NCBI GenBank assembly: GCA_029100605.1
Contig: JAQXPK010000112.1
Coordinates: forward strand, 1 to 52,177
Reading direction: 5' to 3'
DNA length: 52,177 nucleotides
Source of the DNA: Bacillota bacterium
GTDB lineage: Bacteria; Bacillota; Clostridia; Oscillospirales; Oscillospiraceae
In this document: piece after piece, positions 1 through 9,523 of the stretch
Numbering within the stretch: the stretch's first letter is position 1
Layout of the letters: every line of letters starts with the position of its first letter
Made by a program: the position numbers and the translations under genes
The notes under the pieces: model-generated
Database searches by the model: none
Told to the model about the DNA's origin: nothing
The model's input: only the letters and a program-made list of their open reading frames with translations

Positions 1-312
1 TACCACGACATCAGCCTTGCCCAGCAGGCCAGAGGCACGGAAATGAGCAAAAAGGCCAGCCTCGTCAACCGGCTGAAGGCAGCCAGCTCCATTCTGATTC
101 CCCTGATTCTGTCCTCCATGGACAGAATCGAGACGATTTCCAACGCCATGGAGTTACGGGGCTTCGGCAAGGAGAAAAAACGCACCTGGTATTCCGCCCG
201 TCCCTTCTCCAGGGCAGACATCGCCAGCATGGTTGTGTGCCTGCTGCTGGTTGTCCTGTCGTTTCTGCTGACCTATCTCAATGGCGGACGGTATTTTAAT
301 CCCTTCCACTAA
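1..312 (+). CDS. Energy-coupling factor transporter transmembrane protein (EcfT/CbiQ family), C-terminal part, truncated by window edge
   Basis: Frame is open from base 1; translation ...DRIETISNAMELRGFGKEKKRTWYSARPFSRAD resembles the C-terminal EcfT coupling region and ends with a TM segment. Confidence 0.8.
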   Translation, partial: YHDISLAQQARGTEMSKKASLVNRLKAASSILIPLILSSMDRIETISNAMELRGFGKEKKRTWYSARPFSRADIASMVVCLLLVVLSFLLTYLNGGRYFNPFH

Positions 313-322
313 AAAGCAAATA

Positions 323-354
323 AGCGGCGGGTTTACCCGCCGCTTTCTTTATAG
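323..354 (+). terminator. Intrinsic terminator after ecfT
   Basis: AGCGGCGGG TTTA CCCGCCGCT followed by TTCTTT. Confidence 0.75.
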
Positions 355-1257
355 CATCACAGACAGAAGGGTCACGATAATCACAATGCTGATCACGATT
401 GAGATGGAATTTAAGGCGCTGGACAGTCCCACGTCTCCCTTCATTTCCCCGGTGAAGCCCGGGACTGCGGAGCCGATGGGGCTGAACACCAGAATCACCA
501 GCGCCTGACGGATGGCAAGGTCAAAGGGAAGCAGATGATAAAACGTCAGCGCCAGAACCGCCGCCAGAGCGTAGCGGATGGACAGCAGCTTGACGATTCG
601 CCCAAGCTGTGACCGGTCGCCTCCCAGCTTAAAGCCCACGCCGATCATCAGCATCGCCATAAAGGCGTTGGCATCGGCGATCATCCGGGCGCAGGATACC
701 ACCGCTCCCGGCACCGGTATTTTCGTCAAGTTCAGGATAACCATGATCAGATAGCACACGAAGGGCACGGATCTTGCCAGGGAGGATACGATCCGTTTCA
801 CGGAAAACCGCCCGCCGTCTTTCACCATGGAGGCTACGCTGAAGGCTCCGCCCAGACAGATGACGGCGTTGCCCACATCAAACAGGCTGCAAGTGATCAC
901 GCCTACCGGCCCCAGAAAACTCTGGGCGAAGGGCAGCGTGAAACAGCCGATATTGTAACCGGACAGGTTCAAGACGGCAAAGGCTCGGTATTCCCGGCTC
1001 TTTTTCAGCCCGGTCAGGTATCCAAGCGCCATGTAGGCAAGGCCTCCGCCCAGCCCCAACAGTGCCAGAGTCAGCAGGGATACGTCAATTTCCAGACTCG
1101 CGAAATTGCAGACAATGGCGGCGGATAGGGTGATCCGGATGGTGATTTTCGACAGCAGGGTAAAATCCGATTCCTGGAAGAAGCCGATCCGTTTCAGGGC
1201 ATAGCCCAGGATAATGACGGCGACAAAGCTGCCGGCGCGTACCAAAATATCGAGCAT
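349..1257 (-). CDS. AEC (auxin efflux carrier) family transporter
   Basis: ORF 349..1368; likely start MLDILVRAGSF at 1257 with an AGGAGG upstream; about 10 hydrophobic segments and an AEC-like sequence. Confidence 0.8.
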   Translation of the reverse strand: MLDILVRAGSFVAVIILGYALKRIGFFQESDFTLLSKITIRITLSAAIVCNFASLEIDVSLLTLALLGLGGGLAYMALGYLTGLKKSREYRAFAVLNLSGYNIGCFTLPFAQSFLGPVGVITCSLFDVGNAVICLGGAFSVASMVKDGGRFSVKRIVSSLARSVPFVCYLIMVILNLTKIPVPGAVVSCARMIADANAFMAMLMIGVGFKLGGDRSQLGRIVKLLSIRYALAAVLALTFYHLLPFDLAIRQALVILVFSPIGSAVPGFTGEMKGDVGLSSALNSISIVISIVIIVTLLSVML

Positions 1258-1282
1258 GACTGCCTCCTGAACTGTTTTTTCC

Positions 1283-1323
1283 ATGATACACGATGAAACG
1301 AAAAATGTAAACGCAAATTTACA
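1283..1323 (-). promoter_or_regulatory. SigA-type promoter of the AEC gene with overlapping palindrome TGTAAA-N6-TTTACA
   Basis: Minus strand TTTACA-17 nt-TATCAT; the -35 is one arm of TGTAAACGCAAATTTACA (1306..1323). Confidence 0.55.
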
Positions 1324-1381
1324 ATTTCCTATCGAAATTTGAAGCGTACTGTGATATACTAACAGCAATTCTTATTAGGGG

Positions 1382-2596
1382 ATGATCGATATGACTAAGG
1401 AACAGATTTTGGCGGAGGCCGCTTCCCTTCAGGAGGACATCAAAGCCCACCGCCAGTGGCTTCACCGCCATGCGGAAACCGGCTTTGACCTGACGGAAAC
1501 CAAGCCCTACGTCAAAAAGGAACTGGAAAAAATGGGATATACCGTCTCGGAATGCGGAAAAGCAGGGCTGATTACCACCGTGGGCAAGCCCGGCGGAAAG
1601 GTCTTTCTGCTGCGAGCGGACATGGACGCCCTGCCCATTGCCGAGGAAGCGGAGGTGGACTTTGCCTGCACCAACGGCAAGATGCACGCCTGCGGTCACG
1701 ATATGCACACCGCCATGCTTCTGGGGGCGGCAAAGCTGCTGAAAACCCATGAATCGGAGCTGGGCGGACTGGTAAAGCTCATGTTCCAGCCCTCGGAGGA
1801 AACCTTTGAAGGCGGAAAGGACATGATTGCCGCCGGCGCGCTGGAGAATCCCAGACCGGATGCTGCCATGATGATTCATGTGGCTGCCGGAATGCCTCTG
1901 CCTGCGGGCACCGTGGTAATCTCCGCCCCCGGCGTCAGCGCCCCGGCCGCTGACTATTTCACCATCAAGGTGCAGGGCAAGGGCTGTCACGGTTCCGCGC
2001 CCCAGAACGGTATTGACCCGCTGACAGCCGCTGCCCATATTCTCATCGCCCTGCAGGAAATCCACGCTCGGGAGCTGTCTGCTTCTGACGAGGCGGTGCT
2101 CACCGTGGGCACCTTCCACGCTGGGGAAGTGGGCAACGTGATTCCAGACACCGTGACCATGGGCGGCACCATCCGCACTTACGATGAAAAGACCCGGGCA
2201 TTCCTGAAGGAACGGATGACCGCCATTTCCCAGGGAATTGCCGCCGCCTTCCGGGCGACTGCGGAAGTGACCTTCGGCTCCGGCTGTCCCACGCTGGTCA
2301 ACGACAAGGCGCTTTCCGACAAGGTTACTGGGTACCTGAAAGAGCTGCTCGGCCCCCACGGTGCCTTTACCACCGCAGAGCTCAGCGGCGGCAAGCCCTC
2401 CCGGGGCGGCGGTTCGGAGGATTTTGCCTACGTCAGCCAGGAGGTGCCTTCTTTGATGCTGGCACTGGCGGCAGGCGAGCCTGCCAAGGGCTATGCCTAT
2501 CCCCAGCACCACCCCAAGGTTAAGTTTGACGAAAGCGTCCTGTCCACCGGTGCGGCGGTCTTTGCCTACTGCGCTATGGAGTATCTTCAAGAATGA
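1382..2596 (+). CDS. M20 family amidohydrolase (hippurate/N-acyl amino acid hydrolase-like)
   Basis: HRHAETGFDLTET, MHACGHDMHTAMLLGAA, QPSEE and GGSEDFAYVSQEVPS motifs typical of M20D amidohydrolases. Confidence 0.9.
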   Translation: MIDMTKEQILAEAASLQEDIKAHRQWLHRHAETGFDLTETKPYVKKELEKMGYTVSECGKAGLITTVGKPGGKVFLLRADMDALPIAEEAEVDFACTNGKMHACGHDMHTAMLLGAAKLLKTHESELGGLVKLMFQPSEETFEGGKDMIAAGALENPRPDAAMMIHVAAGMPLPAGTVVISAPGVSAPAADYFTIKVQGKGCHGSAPQNGIDPLTAAAHILIALQEIHARELSASDEAVLTVGTFHAGEVGNVIPDTVTMGGTIRTYDEKTRAFLKERMTAISQGIAAAFRATAEVTFGSGCPTLVNDKALSDKVTGYLKELLGPHGAFTTAELSGGKPSRGGGSEDFAYVSQEVPSLMLALAAGEPAKGYAYPQHHPKVKFDESVLSTGAAVFAYCAMEYLQE

Positions 2597-2634
2597 AAGT
2601 ATGAGGTAACTGTTTGCTGAATCAGAATCAACTG

Positions 2635-2680
2635 GGAATTGTGTCCTGACCGGGAGGTTGGCACAATTCCGCAACCTCCC
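2635..2680 (+). promoter_or_regulatory. Two overlapping, mutually exclusive 9-bp inverted repeats upstream of the RNHCP gene
   Basis: GGAATTGTG(2635-2643)/CACAATTCC(2662-2670) and GGGAGGTTG(2652-2660)/CAACCTCCC(2672-2680), all perfect. Confidence 0.5.
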
Positions 2681-2716
2681 AAAAGATTTTCAAATACTTT
2701 TAGGAGGTAATTTCCC

Positions 2717-3124
2717 ATGAATCGGGAAAACAAGCGAATACAATACGAAAAAGGCTATTACAAAACCCATCCCTGTGATGACAGCTTTACCTGCAAAAAC
2801 TGCGGCTATCCCGTCGTCCCCACGGGTGCGGGCAGTGACCACCGAAACCACTGTCCCAACTGCCTGTGCTCCCTGCATCTGGACATAGAGCCGGGTGACC
2901 GGGAAGCGGATTGGGGAGGACTGATGGAACCGGTGGCAGTGTGGGTGCGGAAAAACGGCGAGTGGGCCGTTATCCACCGCTGCCGTATTTGCGGTGCCTT
3001 CAGCTCAAACCGGGTGGCGGCGGATGACAACCCCATTAAACTGATCTCCATCGCCATGAAGCCTATTGGGAATCCCCCCTTCCCTATTGAGCGGATGACA
3101 GAGATCACCGCAAAACTGGAATAG
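2717..3124 (+). CDS. RNHCP domain-containing zinc-finger-like protein
   Basis: CxxC pairs, SDHRNHCPNCLCSLH and HRCRICGAFSSNRVAADDNP match the RNHCP family; RBS TAGGAGG upstream. Confidence 0.85.
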   Translation: MNRENKRIQYEKGYYKTHPCDDSFTCKNCGYPVVPTGAGSDHRNHCPNCLCSLHLDIEPGDREADWGGLMEPVAVWVRKNGEWAVIHRCRICGAFSSNRVAADDNPIKLISIAMKPIGNPPFPIERMTEITAKLE

Positions 3125-3130
3125 CCCTAG

Positions 3131-3292
3131 GGCAATACCGCATAATGGGGCAAGGAGATTCGGCGAGAGATTTTGACACAAGCGAAAGTATGAAAAATTG
3201 GGGAATACTGGATGTATTTTCCATTTTTCATACTGCACGATTGGGGCTTTCGATCCGCCGAAGCCCGCTGTTCCCATTGTGCGGTGTTGCCA
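3131..3292. repeat. 162-bp foldback/MITE-like element with imperfect terminal inverted repeats
   Basis: Left end GGCAATACCGCATAATGGG, right end reverse complement GGCAACACCGCACAATGGG (17/19); internal long hairpin 3187-3208/3214-3234. Confidence 0.65.
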
Positions 3293-3338
3293 TAGAAATG
3301 GCAACTGCGCCGGAATCCATCCGATTCCGGCGCGGTTT

Positions 3339-4802
3339 TTATTCTTCTCTGCGTAAAATCCGGTAAACCAGGTCCATGTCCATTCCCTCCCGGACGGCCT
3401 GCGCCAGCGTGTCATATTGCCTTTGCCGATAGGCGTCGGCGTCGCAGCTGTGCAGGTTGGAAAAAGAAATTCCCTTCCTTTGGCAAACCACCCGTAGTAC
3501 GGCATCCGCAATGTCGGGAGCGTCAAATATGCCGTGGATATAGCTGCCGTAGACATTTCCCTGCCCGACCACAGGCGGATGAAGTTCCCGGCTGCGACCC
3601 ATATGGATTTCGTAGCCCGTATACCGCAGACCGTTCAGCCCGCCCAGCAGTCCCGGAACCTTTTGAAACACACCGGAGGTCTGCGTCTGCACCTTTTCTC
3701 CCCGGAACACAGTTTCCACGGGCAGCAGCCCCATCCCGGCAAGCTCCGTGACCCCGGCGGCCTCCACCTGATCCGGGTCGGAGATACTGCGTCCCAGCAT
3801 CTGATACCCGCCGCAGATGCCGAACACCGGCGTACCGGCAGCCGCTGCCTTGCATACGGCGGCTTCCAGCCCGCTTTGCCGCAGCCATTGCAGATCGGCT
3901 ATGGTGCTTTTGGTTCCGGGCAGGAATATCAGGTCGGGATCCCCCAGCTCCGACAGGCGTTCCACAAATCGAACTGACACATTTTCATACCGTTCAAAGG
4001 GAGCAAAGTCCGTGAAATTGGAGATTCTCGGCAGGCGGATCACCGCGATGTCCAGGAGCTTGCGTTCCGGGCAGGCGGAGAACCGCTGGGTGAGGCTGTC
4101 CTCGTCGTCAATGTCCACATGAATATAGGGCACTACCCCGGCCACCGGTACGCCGCAGAGTGCTTCCAGGGTCTTCAGCCCCGGTTTCAGAATCGCCCGG
4201 TCGCCCCGGAATTTGTTGACAACGGTGCCCTTGATTCTCGCCCGCTCCTCCGGTTCCAGTAGGGCGACGGTGCCATACAGCTGGGCAAATACTCCGCCCC
4301 GATCAATGTCGCCAACCAGCAGCACCGGCGCGTCCACCAGCTTGGCAAGACCCATGTTTACGATGTCGTCCTGCCTGAGGTTGATTTCCGCCGGACTTCC
4401 CGCGCCCTCAATGACCAAAATGTCATACTCTGCGTCCAGGCTATGGTAGGCATCCAGCACTGCCGGGAGCAGCTCCCGCTTCCGGCGGTAGTATTCCATG
4501 GCCTTCATATTGCCCAGAACCTGCCCGTTTACAATCACCTGACTGCCTACGTCTGTGGTGGGCTTCAACAGGATCGGATTCATCCGCACGTCCGGCGCAA
4601 TCCCTGCCGCCTCCGCCTGCACCACCTGCGCCCGACCCATCTCCCCGCCGGAGGCGGTGATAAAGGAGTTCAGCGCCATATTCTGACTTTTGAAGGGCGC
4701 AACGCGATAACCGTCCTGCCGGAAGATCCGGCACAGGCCGGCGCACAGCAGGCTTTTGCCCACGTTGGACATGGTGCCCTGGATCATAATATTCTTAGCC
4801 AT
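3339..4802 (-). CDS. cbiP: Cobyric acid synthase (glutamine-hydrolysing)
   Basis: [47 protein letters not shown]-terminus and [10 protein letters not shown] amidotransferase motif. Confidence 0.95.
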   Translation of the reverse strand: MAKNIMIQGTMSNVGKSLLCAGLCRIFRQDGYRVAPFKSQNMALNSFITASGGEMGRAQVVQAEAAGIAPDVRMNPILLKPTTDVGSQVIVNGQVLGNMKAMEYYRRKRELLPAVLDAYHSLDAEYDILVIEGAGSPAEINLRQDDIVNMGLAKLVDAPVLLVGDIDRGGVFAQLYGTVALLEPEERARIKGTVVNKFRGDRAILKPGLKTLEALCGVPVAGVVPYIHVDIDDEDSLTQRFSACPERKLLDIAVIRLPRISNFTDFAPFERYENVSVRFVERLSELGDPDLIFLPGTKSTIADLQWLRQSGLEAAVCKAAAAGTPVFGICGGYQMLGRSISDPDQVEAAGVTELAGMGLLPVETVFRGEKVQTQTSGVFQKVPGLLGGLNGLRYTGYEIHMGRSRELHPPVVGQGNVYGSYIHGIFDAPDIADAVLRVVCQRKGISFSNLHSCDADAYRQRQYDTLAQAVREGMDMDLVYRILRREE

Positions 4803-5856
4803 GGCTGTATTCCTCCAATACGCGCCGGATTCCGCCCATTAGCGCCTCATTTTCCTCCCGCCGCCGGACGGCGATCCGATACCACCCGGGGGCAAGGCCA
4901 TGGTAGTTATCACAGTTCCGAATGGCGATCTTTTGCCGCCGCAGAGCGGTGTCCAGTCCCTCCGGCCCCTGAAACAGCAGGTAGTTTACCTTGGATGGGC
5001 AGACCCACAGTCCCAACGCTTCCAACTGTGCCCGGAGCCACGCCCGCTCTTTTTGAATCAAGGCACGGGTCTGTTCCAGAAACGCCGTTTCCTTCAGCGC
5101 CGCCTCCCCTGCCACCTGAGCCGGGGTAGAAACATTCCAGGGCGGAACGGATTTTGCCATTCTCGCCAGCAGCGTCTCATCGGCAGTCAGGCAGTAGCCC
5201 AGCCGCAGCCCCGCCATGCCGTAGCTTTTGGTAAATGCCTTGAGAAGAAAGACGTGGGGATTCTCCGCCAGCTGTGCCTTGAGGCTCTCCTTCCCGTCGG
5301 ATAAGTCCGCGAAGCACTCGTCCACAAAGAGGCGAATGCTGCGCTTTCCACAAAGCTTTACAATTTCCCCTAGCAAATCCAGGGGGATGGTCTGGCCGGT
5401 GGGGTTGTTGGGATTGCACAGGAACACAGCCTCCGGCTTTTCCTGTTCCAGAAACGTCAGGAACCCTTCATCCAGGACGAATTCCCTGTCCCGGGAGAGG
5501 AAATAACGGGAAACATGGCACCCCAACCGCTCCAAGGCAATGGCGTATTCCGAAAAGGTGGGGGCAAGCTCCACCGCTCGTTTCGCGCCGATAGCGGCAC
5601 AGTAGGAATAGATCAGCTCCGCCGCACCGTTTCCGCAGAGAATCCAGTTTTCCGGAACCTGCTCAAAGGCTGCAATGGCGCTTACCAGTCTCCGGCAATA
5701 GGGATCCGGGTAGCGATGAAGCTGGTTAAGACTCTCCTCTACCGCCGCAAGCACCCCGGGGGGCGTGCCCAGAGGGTTGGTGTTGGCGGAACAATCCAGG
5801 AGGATTTCCTCACCGTAGACGTCCCCGCCGTGGGGATTGTTTGTTTGGTACAGCAT
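4795..5856 (-). CDS. cobD: Threonine-phosphate decarboxylase-like PLP aminotransferase (CobD-type)
   Basis: Class I aminotransferase with [14 protein letters not shown] and [18 protein letters not shown], located between cbiB and cbiP. Confidence 0.88.
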   Translation of the reverse strand: MLYQTNNPHGGDVYGEEILLDCSANTNPLGTPPGVLAAVEESLNQLHRYPDPYCRRLVSAIAAFEQVPENWILCGNGAAELIYSYCAAIGAKRAVELAPTFSEYAIALERLGCHVSRYFLSRDREFVLDEGFLTFLEQEKPEAVFLCNPNNPTGQTIPLDLLGEIVKLCGKRSIRLFVDECFADLSDGKESLKAQLAENPHVFLLKAFTKSYGMAGLRLGYCLTADETLLARMAKSVPPWNVSTPAQVAGEAALKETAFLEQTRALIQKERAWLRAQLEALGLWVCPSKVNYLLFQGPEGLDTALRRQKIAIRNCDNYHGLAPGWYRIAVRRREENEALMGGIRRVLEEYSHG

Positions 5857-5866
5857 TTCCCTTCAC

Positions 5867-6829
5867 CTACCAAAGAAACCACAGGAGTTTCCCACCCGCG
5901 CACAGCGCCAAAGCGAGCAAGGCGGTAACGTACAGAAGCCGACAAGCCATGGGAATGTCCTCCGGCGTGATCTCCCGTTTGGCATCGCCGATATACTGCT
6001 TTTTGTGAAGAACACCGTGGTACCAGGCGTCCCCACCCAGCCGCAGACCCATCAGCCCCGCGCAGACCGATTCCGTCTGGGCGGAGTTTGGGCTGGCGTG
6101 GTTGTACCGATCCCGCTTGAAGATTCGCCAGCCGCTTTTGCCGTCCATGCCCAGAACTGTCCCGGCAAGCAGCATTAAAAGCGCCGAACACCGAGAGGGT
6201 AGAAAATTAAACAGATCATCCATTTTGGCGCTGACAAGGCCGATGTTCCGGTAGGGCAGCTCCACATAGCCCAGCATGGAGTCCATGGTGTTTACCGCTT
6301 TATAGAGAAAGCCAAGAGGCGCGCCACCCAGGGCAAGATAGAAAAGCGGTGCGATTACACCGTCGGAGGTGTTTTCCGCCACGGTCTCCACCGCTGCCCG
6401 GGAAACTCCAGCCCCATCCAGGTGAACCACGTCCCGTCCGACGATCATGCAGACCGCCTGCCGGGAACGAGCCAAATCCCCGGTTTTCACAGCGGCATAT
6501 ACCTTCATGCTCTCGTCTTTTAAGGATTTTGTTGCCAAAATCTGGGCGCACATGACGCTTTCCACAGCCAATCCCAGCCAGGGGCTGACACGGCGGCAAA
6601 CCGTAAGCAGCGCCCAGGGAATGGCGGTGGAAAGTCCGGCAACCAGTGTCCACAGAACGCCCCCGGCGACCCGCTCCCCCCAGACCGTTTTCGGAAACAG
6701 CCTCCGCAGAAGCCGCTCCAGAAAGCTGATTTCTTTCCCGATCAACGCCACCGGGTGGGGAATGCCGTGGGGATCCCCCACCAGCAGATCCAGCCCGAAG
6801 CCCATAATGAGCGCCGCTAACGACCACAT
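5867..6829 (-). CDS. cbiB: Adenosylcobinamide-phosphate synthase
   Basis: MWSLAALIMGFGLDLLVGDPHGIPHPVALIGKEISFLE and ENTSDGVIAPLFYLALGGAPLGFLYKAVNTMDSMLGY; start trimmed from ORF 5867..7330. Confidence 0.93.
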   Translation of the reverse strand: MWSLAALIMGFGLDLLVGDPHGIPHPVALIGKEISFLERLLRRLFPKTVWGERVAGGVLWTLVAGLSTAIPWALLTVCRRVSPWLGLAVESVMCAQILATKSLKDESMKVYAAVKTGDLARSRQAVCMIVGRDVVHLDGAGVSRAAVETVAENTSDGVIAPLFYLALGGAPLGFLYKAVNTMDSMLGYVELPYRNIGLVSAKMDDLFNFLPSRCSALLMLLAGTVLGMDGKSGWRIFKRDRYNHASPNSAQTESVCAGLMGLRLGGDAWYHGVLHKKQYIGDAKREITPEDIPMACRLLYVTALLALALCAGGKLLWFLW

Positions 6830-8799
6830 TCGCCCATCCCTCCCTGCATGGTAAATAGGTAAATGGGATTCTGTCCGGTCATCAGGCTGTAGGCGCCTGC
6901 TTTCCGTGCCTTTGCCACAGTGAGGCACACCACATCCGTCTCCCGGAAGGGAAATTGCTGCAAACACCGGGTCAGCTCCCCCACGGATTCCAGCGCAATG
7001 GCGGTGGCCACGATCCGGACGTTGGGATTTTTCTCCAGCAGAAGGCCGATGATGCCCCGCAGGTTCCCGCCCGCGCCGCCGATAAAGGCGTGGGTGGGAG
7101 CCGGTAATTCCCGGCAGGCCTCCGGCGCGGTGCCCGGCACAATGGTTACGTTTTCTGCCTGGAATTTGTCCCGGTTCTTCTCCAGCAGCGCCAGAGCCGT
7201 CTCCCTGCGCTCTATGGCGTAGATCTGTCCTTCCGATGCCGCCAGAGCCATTTCCATGGTCACGCTGCCGCTGCCCGCGCCAACGTCCCAGACAACTGCG
7301 TCCGCTGTCAATCGGAGTTTGGACAGGCACAGGCAGCGCACCTCGCTTTTGGTCATGGGAACGCTCTCCGCCCGGAGAAACGTGTCGTCCGGGAGCCCCT
7401 GGGTCACCGTGACTTTGGCGCTCGGATTCTCAATCAAAGCGGCGCAGAGACTGGGAAATCGGTTTGAGGACAAGCTCTCAGCAGTTCCGGTCACGATTTT
7501 TTCCTCCGGATACCCCAGATTCTGGCCTACGGAGACCGTGACGTGTCCAAGACCGCCCTTCACCAATTTTTGGCAAAGTATACCCATGCCGTTTTCCCCT
7601 CCGGTCAGAACAAAGACACGGCGGTGCCTGCTTACGTCGGCGCAGAGATTTCGCTGCCGTCCGTGGGCGCTGACACACACCACGTTCTCATAGGAAGTGC
7701 CCAGCTTTGCGCAGAGATAGACAAGGGAGCTGATTCCCGGAAGGGTGCGAACCTTGCAGTCTGACAGCATAGGCAGCAGCTTTTTCGTGCCGCTGAAAAA
7801 GCCCACGTCCCCGGACATCACCACCGCAAACCGGCGGTATTCCCGGTGAGAATGGATGTATTCCGCGATGGCCTCCGGGGCAATAGCCTCCACCACCGGC
7901 TGCCCGGGAAGCGCGGCGCTTTCCAGCATCCGCTTCGCGCCGATGACACAGTCCGCATGGCGGATGGCCTCCTCTGCCGCCGATGTCAGAAAAGCCCGGC
8001 TTCCGGGGCCTATGCCCACAATGCTGATTTCCGGCTTCCAGGTGAACCCAAACCGGCTGCACAGGCAGCTCACAACCCCGGAGAAGTCCAATCCCGCGAT
8101 CTGGGGCGGTCGCCCGATGACGACAGCCGTTGCCCCCACTTCCCTTGCGGCGGAGATTTTTTCTTCAAAGCCTCCGGCAGAGCCGGACTGCTTTGTGACC
8201 AGATACGCCGCCGCCACGGAGCGGAGCATGGCAGCGTTCATTTCCCGGGAAAAGGGTCCCTGCATCGCCAGAATGTGAGACGGCGGAAGCCCTGCTTCCC
8301 GGCACAGCCGCAGAGAATCCTCCATGGGCAGCACCCGGGCGAACACCCGCCCGGCAAAATCCGTCACAGAGGAAAACTTGGCAAGTTCCTTGCTCCCGGT
8401 GGTCAGCAGGATATTCCCTGTCACCTGATTCAGATAGGCAACCGCCGCCGGAATGTCGGGAACGAACACAGCGTCCGCCGCCTTGTCGTCGTCGCTGCGC
8501 AGCAGCCGGAGATATTCCGTACCCGTTTCCGCGCAGGCCTGACAGATGTTCTGGGTGACCGCGCTGGCGTAGGGATGGGTAGCGTCCACCACCAGGTCAA
8601 AACGTTCCTTTCGGAAAAGGGCTGCCATGTCCTCCCGGGTCATCCGTTTGGCGGAGATCATAAGATTGTCCCCGGGCTTCAGCAGGGTTTCCCCATACTC
8701 CGTGGCTACACAAGCGGTAACGGAAGTAGGCTGCGACCTCAGGAACTCCACCAGCTCCCGCCCCTCCGTAGTACCGGCAAAGACGCACAGCTTACACAT
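6817..8799 (-). CDS. Trifunctional fusion: precorrin-6A reductase (CbiJ/CobK) + CbiE methyltransferase + CbiT methyltransferase
   Basis: N-term CVFAGTTEGRELVEFL (CbiJ); ISIVGIGPGSRAFLTSAAEEAI (CbiE) from about 8034; MTKSEVRCLCLSKLRLTADAVVWDVGAGSGSVTMEMAL (CbiT) from about 7356; one uninterrupted frame. Confidence 0.92.
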   Translation of the reverse strand: MCKLCVFAGTTEGRELVEFLRSQPTSVTACVATEYGETLLKPGDNLMISAKRMTREDMAALFRKERFDLVVDATHPYASAVTQNICQACAETGTEYLRLLRSDDDKAADAVFVPDIPAAVAYLNQVTGNILLTTGSKELAKFSSVTDFAGRVFARVLPMEDSLRLCREAGLPPSHILAMQGPFSREMNAAMLRSVAAAYLVTKQSGSAGGFEEKISAAREVGATAVVIGRPPQIAGLDFSGVVSCLCSRFGFTWKPEISIVGIGPGSRAFLTSAAEEAIRHADCVIGAKRMLESAALPGQPVVEAIAPEAIAEYIHSHREYRRFAVVMSGDVGFFSGTKKLLPMLSDCKVRTLPGISSLVYLCAKLGTSYENVVCVSAHGRQRNLCADVSRHRRVFVLTGGENGMGILCQKLVKGGLGHVTVSVGQNLGYPEEKIVTGTAESLSSNRFPSLCAALIENPSAKVTVTQGLPDDTFLRAESVPMTKSEVRCLCLSKLRLTADAVVWDVGAGSGSVTMEMALAASEGQIYAIERRETALALLEKNRDKFQAENVTIVPGTAPEACRELPAPTHAFIGGAGGNLRGIIGLLLEKNPNVRIVATAIALESVGELTRCLQQFPFRETDVVCLTVAKARKAGAYSLMTGQNPIYLFTMQGGMGECGR

Positions 8800-9523
8800 C
8801 CCGATACCCCCTGGGTGTGACCAGGTTTCCGGCGATTTCTTTGGCTGCGGCGTTGCCGATGAACACGGTGCAGAACATATCCACGTCCAGGTCTTGCATC
8901 TGAGCCAGCGTGCAAAGGCGGCGATCCTGCCCCTCCCGGCCTATGTTTCTCACAACGGCGCAAAGCCGCTCACCGGGCAGCACCCGGCGGAGAATGACGC
9001 AGGCTCGACGCAGATGATCCGGCCTACCGTGGCTGGCGGGATTGTACAGGACGATGGAAAGATCCGCCTCCGCAGCGGCAGTCAGGCGTTTTTCGATGGT
9101 TTCCCAGGGAGTCAGCCGGTCGCTGAGGCTGATGACGGCAAAATCATGGGTCAGGGGCGCGCCCAGCAGAGCGCCGCCGCTGCAGGCCGCCGTCAGACCG
9201 GGGACGATTTCCACCTCCGGCGTCCGTTTCTCTCCCCGCAGCTCCAGAACCAGCGCCGCCATGCCGTAAATGCCGCTGTCCCCGGAGCAAACCAGGCTCA
9301 CGGTTTTGCCCTGCTCCGCCGCCTCCAGTGCCATCCGGCAGCGCTGGGCTTCCCGGGTCATGGGGGTTGTCAAAAACGTCTTGTCCGGATACCACTGCTT
9401 CACCAGCTCCACATAGACGTGGTAGCCGATAATCAGATCGCTCCTGGACAATATCTTCCCAGCTCGAATGGTCATGTCATCATAATCCCCGGGACCAATG
9501 CCCACTACATACAGTTTCCCCAA
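8792..9523 (-). CDS. cbiH: Precorrin-3B C17-methyltransferase
   Basis: LYVVGIGPGDYDDMTIRA, SGDSGIYGMAALVLEL, LTHDFAVISLSDRLTPWE, IVLYNPASHGR. Confidence 0.92.
   Translation of the reverse strand: MGKLYVVGIGPGDYDDMTIRAGKILSRSDLIIGYHVYVELVKQWYPDKTFLTTPMTREAQRCRMALEAAEQGKTVSLVCSGDSGIYGMAALVLELRGEKRTPEVEIVPGLTAACSGGALLGAPLTHDFAVISLSDRLTPWETIEKRLTAAAEADLSIVLYNPASHGRPDHLRRACVILRRVLPGERLCAVVRNIGREGQDRRLCTLAQMQDLDVDMFCTVFIGNAAAKEIAGNLVTPRGYRDV

Noticed and set aside
2635-2680. True H-type pseudoknot
   Set aside because: A 1-nt connector would have to span a 9-bp stem; alternative stems are more plausible.
6830-7330. 5' extension of the cbiB ORF
   Set aside because: Overlaps cbiT coding sequence out of frame; the CbiB family start is at 6829.
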